A stretch of 64,000 nucleotides of DNA from Bugula neritina. Lineage: Eukaryota > Bryozoa > Gymnolaemata > Cheilostomatida > Bugulidae. This document shows, one piece after another, positions 13,196-21,111 of the stretch. Position 1 is the stretch's first letter; every line of letters begins with the position of its first letter. Under the pieces are notes generated by a model. The model saw only the letters and a program-made list of their open reading frames with translations. It was not told where the DNA came from and did not search any database. The stretch spans positions 2,798,501 to 2,862,500 of the forward strand of contig OZ037772.1 in NCBI GenBank assembly GCA_964035545.1, written 5' to 3'. The position numbers were made by a program, and so were the translations under genes.

Positions 13196-14147
13196 ATACA
13201 GCCTCTTTTTTTAGGTTTACCTTACAAAGCATGAAAATATCTAAACTGATATTCTGATAATTTAGAGGTACATTTTGAAAACTAGGTTAATTGCACTTGT
13301 TTGCACAACAACAATAATAAAATAGATATTATGCAGTATAATAAAAACACACATAATACTATATAATATATTATAATGATAATAATATAATATTATAAGT
13401 ACCATTACTGCATTTTATAAATCACATGGTTGCCAAAAAAATGTATCACAAATTTTGTAATTATACATCAAAAATAGAACTAGCTAGGCAGCAGGTTAGA
13501 ATAGAGTAAATTTTTAAAACATGAAATCATGATTTGACTATTGTTTTATTTAGGCCAACCAACCTAGGAATACAAGATTGGGTTTTAGCTGACAGTTTAT
13601 AACATTTAGCTTTTGAGCCAGCAGCACTGGCACTTGTGAAGTATAGGCAAAGTTAGTAAAGCGAGACTAACAAGCACTCAAATACAAGGCATATTGAGAC
13701 GCAATAACAAGCCAGGAGCGTATAAATTGAAAAGAATGTGGAAGGGGACTATGTTTTTCAACAAGCTATAACTTAAACATGAATTGGCTTTTGAAAAAAA
13801 TAAAAAAGTATATTGGAGAACATAAGTTTCTTTATCTTTTCATATTTTTTTTGTTCCTGTGACATTCAACCTGTTCGAGCTATCAGTGGAACATTGTTCA
13901 TATAGAACATAAAGCACCTGGCAAAGAGCCAGAAAATGAAAAGTATGACCTTAAACTAACTGTGTACATAACGTTTTCAGACTAGGGGGCTTGTTTTTTG
14001 TGTCATGTATTATAATCTTTTCCACCAATCTTCTCAATTTGTTTTTATGACCATGGGCAAGGCCAAGGTTTCTTCGCGGATCTGCAGCAAAAATGAAGAG
14101 GATTGTTGTGAAACAGAAGTTGCATTTGTGTAGTTTATCATTAATAT

Positions 14148-14342
14148 TGTTGATGATATGCTGAATAAGCTTTGTCTTTGTTTGTAAAGGTTTATACTTT
14201 ATACTATGTTATTCGTGTTATTAATAATAGTCAGTTTGTGCTTTTAGATCTATCCAGAGTGGACCTTTAATATCTTGAGCAATAAACTATCTTAAACTCT
14301 TTGACCGGTCTCTGAATCTATAAAGCAAACATAGCATAAACA
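14148..14342 (+). repeat. 5' LTR of element 1
   Basis: Starts TGTTGATGATATG and ends GCATAAACA, the usual TG...CA. It contains AATAAA near 14281, a plausible polyadenylation signal. No base differs from 18696-18890. Confidence 0.95.
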
Positions 14343-14360
14343 TGGTGCCCCGAGTGAGGA
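14343..14360 (+). other. Primer binding site of element 1
   Basis: TGGTGCCCCGAGTGAGGA directly follows the LTR. TGG pairs with the CCA end of a tRNA. I do not assign the tRNA. Confidence 0.8.
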
Positions 14361-14451
14361 CTTAAAGAAACTAAAAGTAAAGTGTTTGCTGGAAAGAGAG
14401 ACAACAAACAATACAACTAAATCAAAAACAACAAAAAATCACAATATCAAG

Positions 14452-17400
14452 ATGAGTATCAGTGTTGACTTTTTAGCCCCCAAGCCTATTCAAGATGGCT
14501 CTGACTTGTCCAACCAGTGGACGAGATTTAAAGAAGAATTTGAGCTATTCCTCACAGCAGCTGAGAAAGCAAATTCTGATGATAAAGTCAAAGTAGCCAT
14601 TATGTTAAGATGCATAGGCCCAAGAGGCAACGACATATTCAAAACATTCACTTTCTCAGATGGTAAATCAAAAGAAGTCTATGCTGATGTTGTGGAGAAG
14701 TTTGATGCTTTTTGTCAACGAGGCACTAATAAAGTAGTAAAAAGACATCAACTGTTATCAACCAAGCAGAATACCATGAACATTGATGAATATGTCACCT
14801 CGCTTCACAAAATCGCTCGAGAGTGTCAACTGGACACAATGTATGACGATTTCATGCTTCAAGCTTTACTCCTGGGCATCAACGATGCCCAACTAAGAAG
14901 GAAGCTATTTGATGATGCCAGCGGGGATACTGGCTTAGGACTAGAAGAAGCTATAAAGAAATGTCGTATTGCTGAGAATTCAAGGAATGACATGGCTGCA
15001 ATCCAGTCTGAAGAATCAGTGCAGTTCATCGGTTCCAGAAAGAAGCATAATAAGCCAAGCAAAGATGATGATGATAATGCAGTAAGGTCCACTCGAACAG
15101 GAAACTTCTCAAAAGGAAGTTGTGGCAACTGTGGGCAATCTCACCCTCCCAGAAAGTGTCCTGCATACGGTCACCAGTGTCATAACTGCAAAAAGTATAA
15201 CCATTGGAGATCTCAATGTCGCTCAAAGAAGCAAGTAAACATGGTAGAAGAAGACAGTGATGGCTCAAGTGAATCGTTGTTGAGCATACAGGTAGTCAGA
15301 AAGAACAAAAAGTTGATGACAACTATAAGAGCCAGTGTGAATGATAGTCACAAACCGACACAGTTTCAGATTGACACAGGAGCATCCTGTAACATTCTCA
15401 ATCACAAAGATTTTGTTGATCTCGGTAAGCCAAAGCTTGACAACAACCAGACAAGACTAAAGCAGTTTGATGGTTCTATCACTCGAGCATTAGGAGGATG
15501 CGAACTAAAAGTAGCTGGAGAGAAGCTGTATTTTCTGGTGCACAAGACACAAAATCACAGCCTTCTATCTGGTGAGGCCGCTCTTCAGCTCGGTTTGATA
15601 ACCATTAAAGAGGAGTGGGTTAACCTACTAAGCAATGCCAGCCTAGAGGACATTCTCGGAAGCTACCCAGAGGTTTTTGAAGGTATTGGATGTTTGCCTG
15701 GGGAATACCATATTGAAATAGATGATAAGGCTATCCCAAGACAAAGTCACAACAGAAAGACGCCTCTCTCGATGGTAGCTGATCTCAAACAAAAATTGCA
15801 GTCATACACCCAGAAAGGTATCTTAAGTCCAGTAGACTATCCAACAGCTTGGATAAACAATCATGTGGCTGTGAGAAAACCCAATGGCACACTGAGAGTA
15901 TGTTTAGACCCAAGCAACCTAAACCAAGTGATTCAAAGAAATCATTTTCCAATGCCGACGCTGGACGATGTGCTTAGCGAGCTGGATGGTGCTCGAGTAT
16001 TCTCATTGTGTGATGCCAAGGACGGCTTTCTGCAGATAAAGCTCAGCAAAAAGTCCAGTGATTTAACTACATTCTGGACGCCATTTGGCAAATACAAATG
16101 GCTGAGGATGCCTTTTGGGTTGTCCTCAAGTCCTGAAGAGTTCCAGAGGAGACTCTCAGATGCACTTAGCGGTCTCGACGGAGTAACTGTAGTAGCAGAC
16201 GACATCCTAATTTATGGGAAAGGAGCTACTCAAGCGGAAGCAGTGCAAGACCATAACCAAAAGCTCGAAAAACTTTTAGCCAGAGCACGTAGGGTTAATC
16301 TCAAGCTAAACAAAGAAAAATGTAAGTTTCTTCTAGAAGAGCTACCTTATATTGGTCATTTGATAACAAAAGATGGAGTGAAGCCCGATCCTAATAAAAT
16401 CCGAGCCATAACGGACATGAAGCCCCCTGTCAACAGTGAAGAAATACAGAGGTTTCTTGGTCATGTGAACTACCTATCAAAGTTCATACCTCACTGCTCT
16501 GCTGAATGTGAACTACTAAGACGGCTGATTGGTGTAAGCAAGGAAGAGTTTGTCTGGGGCCAAGATCAAAAGAGAGCGTTTGATGAGATTAAAAAACTCA
16601 TCACGAAAACTTCTTCACTCAAATACTTCAACATGAACCAGCCAGTAGTTGTACAGACTGATGCAAGTCTAGAAGGGCTCGGAGCTGTACTTTTACAAGA
16701 GGGGCAACCAGTAAGCTATGGCTCTAGAAGTTTGACAGATAGTGAGAAAAACTACGCACCTATTGAACTAGAACTTCTGGCCATCATCTATGGGATGCAG
16801 AAATACGATCAGTACGTTTTTGGAAACCCAGATGTAACTGTACACACGGATCACCACCCTTTAGAAACAATATTTAAGAAGCCTCTGAACAAAGCGCCTA
16901 AACGCCTGCAATCAATGCTATTAGCTCTGCAAAGATACCAAATTAAAGTGCACTACAAACCTGGTTCTGAACAAGTTACAGCAGACATGCTGTCTCGCGC
17001 TCCTGTTGGTGAACCCCAGAACAATACATTAGAAGAACAGATTTTCACAGTTAATCAATTAAAGTCATTTATGTCTGACCTAAGCGAAACGGGTCTGAAG
17101 CAAGACCTGCCAGTGTCAGAAGCGACCTATAAACTGATCCAACAGCATACGGGTAATGATCCAGTAATGGTGCAGCTGCAATCTCTGATAACCTCAGGAT
17201 GGCCTAACAAATTATTTCAACTTCCAGAAGAGGTGAAGCCGTACTATTCATACAAAGATGAACTTGCAGTACTAGATGGGATTATTTACAAAGGGTCTAG
17301 ACTGGTTGTGCCCATAGCTGCCAGAGGTGAGATACTCAACAAGCTTCACACTAGCCATCAAGGAACAGCTGCCACTATCAGAAGAGCTCGCAATGCGGTA

Positions 17401-18435
17401 TTCTGGCCTCAAATGGCTGAGGACATTCGAATGAAAACTGACAAGTGTGTCACATGTGCAATGGATGCACCTTTACAACAGCATGAGTCTCTGCAAAACC
17501 ATGACATACCAGACTTACCTTGGAGTAAAGTAGGCATGGACATACTAACCTATAAGCATAAGGATTATTTGATGCTGGTAGATTATTACTCTGACTTCTT
17601 TGAATGTGAACCTCTATCTGATACACAATCTAGAGCAGTAATCAAGGCTTGCAAGAAAACTTTCGCAAGGTATGGGATCCCTCACCAGCTTCAATCAGAC
17701 AATGGACCACAATTCACCTCGGCCGACTTTGCTCGATTTAGCACTGAATGGGGTTTCAGCCATACAACCTCATCTCCGGGACATCAGCAGTCGAATGGGA
17801 AGGCAGAAGCAGCAGTTAAAATAATCAAAAGGCTGATGAAGAGAGCAGAAGACCCATATTTGGCTCTGCTAGAGTATCGAAATACCCCGACTGCAGGGAT
17901 GACCTCATCACCAGCTCAGAGGATGTTTGGGCATTCCACGAGGTCTATTCTTCCTACAGGTGACATGCCAAAGAACAATGTCTTACAGCAAAAAGCTAAC
18001 AAGAGAAAAGTGGTACAGAGCAGCTACAATAAATCAGCTAAAGATTTGACAAAGTTGGCTATTGGCTCGCCAGTGCTGCTGAGAGACTTTGTGTCACAAA
18101 AGACTAGATGGCAGCAGGGTAGAGTGGTTGAACAGCTGTCGGACCGATCATACCTTGTCTCAAACAAAGACACAGACATGGCTGTGAGGCGAAACAGGGC
18201 CGATTTGCGCCCTCTGAGTGATGTGGAAGCTAGTCCGCCATTGACTACAGTTGAAATACCAACAGACGCCAATGACCCAGTTTCCAGTCATTCTGTTCCA
18301 GACGCACAGATTCAATCAGCCGCAACAGCAATTCTTACAGAAGCGAATACAAACCCTGATCCAGCCCCAGTTAGATGGCAACGGTCAAGACAAACAAAAA
18401 CCCCAGCTAAATATGAACAATACGAACTATACTAG
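14452..18435 (+). CDS. Gag-Pol polyprotein of element 1
   Basis: One uninterrupted frame of 1327 residues. The ATG at 14452 (MSISVDF) is chosen over in-frame non-ATG codons upstream, because it is the first ATG in this frame. Order: capsid-like gag; two CCHC knuckles near residues 224-260 (CGNCGQSHPPRKC and CHNCKKYNHWRSQC); aspartic protease DTGASCN near 308; reverse transcriptase with FSLCDAKDGF and active-site VADDILIYG near 582; RNase H (QTDASLEGLGAVLL); integrase with an HHCC finger, then D (VGMDIL), D (QSDNGPQF) and E (SNGKAEAAVK). Gag and pol are fused without a frameshift. The RT motif has Val-Ala before Asp-Asp instead of Tyr-x-Asp-Asp. There is no chromodomain or envelope-like ORF. 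It acts in virus-like particles to copy and integrate the element. Confidence 0.95.
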   Translation: MSISVDFLAPKPIQDGSDLSNQWTRFKEEFELFLTAAEKANSDDKVKVAIMLRCIGPRGNDIFKTFTFSDGKSKEVYADVVEKFDAFCQRGTNKVVKRHQLLSTKQNTMNIDEYVTSLHKIARECQLDTMYDDFMLQALLLGINDAQLRRKLFDDASGDTGLGLEEAIKKCRIAENSRNDMAAIQSEESVQFIGSRKKHNKPSKDDDDNAVRSTRTGNFSKGSCGNCGQSHPPRKCPAYGHQCHNCKKYNHWRSQCRSKKQVNMVEEDSDGSSESLLSIQVVRKNKKLMTTIRASVNDSHKPTQFQIDTGASCNILNHKDFVDLGKPKLDNNQTRLKQFDGSITRALGGCELKVAGEKLYFLVHKTQNHSLLSGEAALQLGLITIKEEWVNLLSNASLEDILGSYPEVFEGIGCLPGEYHIEIDDKAIPRQSHNRKTPLSMVADLKQKLQSYTQKGILSPVDYPTAWINNHVAVRKPNGTLRVCLDPSNLNQVIQRNHFPMPTLDDVLSELDGARVFSLCDAKDGFLQIKLSKKSSDLTTFWTPFGKYKWLRMPFGLSSSPEEFQRRLSDALSGLDGVTVVADDILIYGKGATQAEAVQDHNQKLEKLLARARRVNLKLNKEKCKFLLEELPYIGHLITKDGVKPDPNKIRAITDMKPPVNSEEIQRFLGHVNYLSKFIPHCSAECELLRRLIGVSKEEFVWGQDQKRAFDEIKKLITKTSSLKYFNMNQPVVVQTDASLEGLGAVLLQEGQPVSYGSRSLTDSEKNYAPIELELLAIIYGMQKYDQYVFGNPDVTVHTDHHPLETIFKKPLNKAPKRLQSMLLALQRYQIKVHYKPGSEQVTADMLSRAPVGEPQNNTLEEQIFTVNQLKSFMSDLSETGLKQDLPVSEATYKLIQQHTGNDPVMVQLQSLITSGWPNKLFQLPEEVKPYYSYKDELAVLDGIIYKGSRLVVPIAARGEILNKLHTSHQGTAATIRRARNAVFWPQMAEDIRMKTDKCVTCAMDAPLQQHESLQNHDIPDLPWSKVGMDILTYKHKDYLMLVDYYSDFFECEPLSDTQSRAVIKACKKTFARYGIPHQLQSDNGPQFTSADFARFSTEWGFSHTTSSPGHQQSNGKAEAAVKIIKRLMKRAEDPYLALLEYRNTPTAGMTSSPAQRMFGHSTRSILPTGDMPKNNVLQQKANKRKVVQSSYNKSAKDLTKLAIGSPVLLRDFVSQKTRWQQGRVVEQLSDRSYLVSNKDTDMAVRRNRADLRPLSDVEASPPLTTVEIPTDANDPVSSHSVPDAQIQSAATAILTEANTNPDPAPVRWQRSRQTKTPAKYEQYELY

Positions 18436-18470
18436 ATAATTATACCTAATCTGACCGAAGACAATTGGAT

Positions 18471-18497
18471 AATAAACTCTTAAAAAAAAAAAAAAAA
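18471..18497 (+). other. AATAAA followed by A16 inside element 1
   Basis: AATAAA at 18471-18476 and, five bases later, sixteen A at 18482-18497. It lies between the pol stop and the polypurine tract. It resembles a genomically fixed polyadenylated end. Confidence 0.8.
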
Positions 18498-18687
18498 CAG
18501 ATTTAAATAGCCCGAACCCAGAAAATAATATAATATACTTTAAATTAACAAGAGAGACAATCGTGTAATAATATGCTAATCTTCTATAGACTATTAATAA
18601 CAAAATCGTATTACTTGTTCATGTATCAATTCTTAATTTTTGTTTAGTTTTTTTTCGTTTGTTTGTTCAACATTGTCAATTATTTGT

Positions 18688-18695
18688 AAAGGGGA
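18688..18695 (+). other. Polypurine tract of element 1
   Basis: AAAGGGGA directly before the 3' LTR, in the position that primes plus-strand DNA synthesis. Confidence 0.8.
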
Positions 18696-18890
18696 TGTTG
18701 ATGATATGCTGAATAAGCTTTGTCTTTGTTTGTAAAGGTTTATACTTTATACTATGTTATTCGTGTTATTAATAATAGTCAGTTTGTGCTTTTAGATCTA
18801 TCCAGAGTGGACCTTTAATATCTTGAGCAATAAACTATCTTAAACTCTTTGACCGGTCTCTGAATCTATAAAGCAAACATAGCATAAACA
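18696..18890 (+). repeat. 3' LTR of element 1
   Basis: 195 bp, TGTTGATG to GCATAAACA, identical to the 5' LTR. Confidence 0.95.
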
Positions 18891-19093
18891 AATATTATTA
18901 TTAATGATAATAATTATTGATAATGAAGTAAATTTGTGTCTGACACCAGGTGTCACTATTGACGGTAAGTAATCTCACTTAACAATGAGGGTCGGAATAA
19001 AATTCCCTTGTGCGGAAAACTGATTAAACTATCTAATACTGTTTGTTGCCAAATTATTTGTTAATGTGATTTTAATATTTTCCAGTGACTATT

Positions 19094-19440
19094 GATTTCT
19101 GGTGTTCGGTAACAGTGCTGGAGTGTGATAGGGACACGGCTATGGTTCGCCGATTTATATCACAGCAACTGTAGTCAGAGACAGTGACAGAAATCTGATT
19201 CCTGATGTTCGAATCGCAGAGACTCGACAGGAATTTCGCAACGCAAGAGTCACTACAGTGGAAAAATGATTTCTGGTGTTCGGTAACAGTGCTGGAGCGT
19301 GACAGGGACATGGCTATGGTTCGCCGATTTATATCACAGCAGCTGTAGTCAGAGACAGTGACAGAAATCAGATTCCTGGGATTTGAATCACCGAGATTCA
19401 ACAGGAATTGCAGCGCAAGTAATCACCATTGACAAACCTA
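19094..19440. repeat. 174-bp tandem dimer
   Basis: Two adjacent copies start GATTTCTGGTGTTCGGTAAC at 19094 and 19268. They share GGCTATGGTTCGCCGATTTA and AGTCAGAGACAGTGACAGAA. Similarity fades after about 19400. It sits between the two LTR elements, and a low-similarity flank may extend to 18950. The unit looks satellite-like; no coding content. Confidence 0.9.
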
Positions 19441-19607
19441 TAGAAACTAACCACCACTATTGCCAACTCAATAGCAACCTAATCAAAGAGCAGAGTATTT
19501 CGCAAAGAATAAAGTTTATTATATTTATAAGAGTCAATTATAAACATTACAACAGGCAACAGTCGACTGACTGCTACTAAAAATTACAACTCTATTTATA
19601 TCAATAT

Positions 19608-19912
19608 TGTGGTGGCTCGTGGAGCTACCAGCAACACAATACGCAAGGTTGCGTATTGACCCGGAGCAATGTATTAGCCAATTAGCTAGGCTGTTTATGA
19701 GTAATAGTAGCAGCTTCGCGCTACTAGCTCAGTTGAGGATAGTGCTGTAAATTAAATAGACGTGCGTATTATTACTGTTGTAAATTAGACTTTATTATGT
19801 ATTCTTGTATTCAAATATAACGATATCTACTCGACTTAACTCGGTGAAGTTTCTCTAGTGATAAATAGACTCTCTTGGTGGCACATCGACCCTAAATCTG
19901 AAAATCATAACA
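19608..19912 (+). repeat. 5' LTR of element 2
   Basis: Starts TGTGGTGGCTCGTGGAGC and ends AATCATAACA. Contains the palindrome TACGCAAGGTTGCGTA near 19639. It differs from the 3' LTR at one site (GGAGC versus GGGGC) and in a cluster of three (CCGGAGCAA versus CCGCCACAA). Confidence 0.95.
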
Positions 19913-19913
19913 G

Positions 19914-19931
19914 TGGTGGCAGCGGTGGGAT
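19914..19931 (+). other. Primer binding site of element 2
   Basis: TGGTGGCAGCGGTGGGAT begins one base after the LTR end. The complementary tRNA is not assigned. Confidence 0.75.
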
Positions 19932-19945
19932 AGTGTACATCAAAG

Positions 19946-20812
19946 ATGGAGACTGAAAATGCTAGAATGCAACCACCCCCAGTAGAAGGTGAGCGTAGAA
20001 ATGATGTTAATCCTGTGAATCGTGAGGGAGAAGAAGCTTATAGATATTGCTTGAAAGCTCCCACCTTTACTGGGTCGGAAGATGTCGAACAATTTATACA
20101 AGAATTTAGAGAGGTAATGGAGATTGCTCAATGGCCGCATAGAGTGGCCCTTATCCAATTGCGGAGAGCGGTGACGGAACAAGCCAAGCCGTACGGAGTG
20201 GGAACGGACGTAAACGGGATACTGGCTGCGCTGCGGGCCCGTTTTGGCATCTCCGCAATAGACGCTAGGACCAAGCTAGAGAGATTGTGCCGCACCCCGC
20301 GGACCTCGCTGCAAGAACATGCCGCGACGGTGAAGAAGCTGGCGCAGATTGCGTATAGCGATCTGCCAGCACAACACCAAGAGCGTTACACCTATGACGC
20401 CTTTGTCCAGTCACTAAACGACCTGGGCCTACACCATCAACTACGAGCTAAAGGGATAACCAGAATAGAGGATGCCCTGAAGGCTGGAGAAGCTTACCTG
20501 TTGGCGACCCAAATGCATCGAGCACAACGGAACTCACCAGTAGTTGGAGTCAGCGCTGCCAGGGCTACGACAGGTCCCGAAGCCCTTCCGCTGGAAGCCG
20601 AAGTGGACCGTATGGTAGAGATGCTGGGACAACTGGTAACCATTCTGGCCGGTGCTAGCCCCGGTCAGGCCCTGCGGGTGCCCTCAACGCCTGTGGGGCA
20701 GGGCTGGAGTAGTGCTGGTCAGGACCAGGGACAGAAAGGACGACCCCAATACCAGGGGGCGTTAAACTGTCACGGCCCGCGGACACTCTCCCTCCCCGCG
20801 GGCTGCAACTGA
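19946..20812 (+). CDS. Gag of element 2
   Basis: A 288-residue frame starting at the first ATG after the primer site (METENARMQPPP). Residues about 35-190 look like a retrotransposon capsid domain (APTFTGSEDVEQFIQEFREV, then LGLHHQLRAKGI). The nucleocapsid zinc knuckle is not readable in one frame: NCHGPR is in the gag frame (about 20765-20782) while RGHSP appears one base over, and the frame stops at 20812. I infer an indel here. An intact relative would be expected to run on into the basic frame at 20818-21111. Confidence 0.85.
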   Translation: METENARMQPPPVEGERRNDVNPVNREGEEAYRYCLKAPTFTGSEDVEQFIQEFREVMEIAQWPHRVALIQLRRAVTEQAKPYGVGTDVNGILAALRARFGISAIDARTKLERLCRTPRTSLQEHAATVKKLAQIAYSDLPAQHQERYTYDAFVQSLNDLGLHHQLRAKGITRIEDALKAGEAYLLATQMHRAQRNSPVVGVSAARATTGPEALPLEAEVDRMVEMLGQLVTILAGASPGQALRVPSTPVGQGWSSAGQDQGQKGRPQYQGALNCHGPRTLSLPAGCN

Positions 20813-20817
20813 AATAG

Positions 20818-21111
20818 TATGGTGGGACACGCCGTCGTCTGTTCGTACGGACACGACGGAACACCCCACCCGAGTGGCAGGTACCACGCAGGACTAGTAG
20901 GCCCGCACAACGGCCGAGTACCTTCTCCCTGCCACTCGCCAACCGGTTCCACCGGTTACCTCGGGAAGAGCCCGCCACTGAAATGGAGCCAGAAGGCCCA
21001 GTGGAGAGCCCCAAACCCCGCCGGCACCAACCTCGCCGCCGGAAACCCCGTAAACCACGGGTGAAACCCCCGCCGTCCTACCAATCCAGGACAGCACATG
21101 CGGGGGGGTGA
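20818..21111 (+). other. Basic Arg/Pro-rich linker frame (likely gag C-terminus)
   Basis: An open frame from just after a TAG (20815-20817) to the TGA at 21109-21111. It is rich in Arg and Pro (RRHQPRRRKPRKPR) as in nucleocapsid regions. It ends exactly at the G7 run, from which -1 slippage enters pol. It is not in the gag frame as sequenced. Confidence 0.55.
21102..21111 (+). promoter_or_regulatory. Predicted -1 ribosomal frameshift site
   Basis: Seven G followed by TGA. In the upstream frame the codons are GCG GGG GGG TGA. A one-base backward slip after GGG GGG gives GTG AAA GTA, which is the pol frame. The stop sits right after the slippery codons. No downstream pseudoknot was assessed. 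Confidence 0.55.

Larger units (their letters stand above)
11395..13980. mobile_element. Element with long imperfect inverted repeats
   Basis: About 11395-11580 and 13770-13980 are inverted copies. For example, ACCTTAAACTAACTGTGTA near 13950 is the complement of the segment near 11390, and CTGTTCGAGCTATC recurs inverted. The arms are roughly two-thirds identical over about 200 bp. The 2.2-kb interior has no convincing transposase. This fits an old foldback or TIR transposon. Outer ends and target duplication were not resolved. Confidence 0.55.
14148..18890 (+). mobile_element. LTR retrotransposon 1 (Ty3/gypsy type), complete
   Basis: A 4743-bp element bounded by two 195-bp LTRs that I read as identical. 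It is flanked by the 5-bp target duplication AATAT (14143-14147 and 18891-18895). Order: LTR, primer binding site, single gag-pol ORF, short untranslated stretch with AATAAA and an A run, polypurine tract, LTR. The order PR-RT-RNase H-IN places it in the Ty3/gypsy group. Identical LTRs and an intact ORF point to a recent insertion. Confidence 0.95.
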
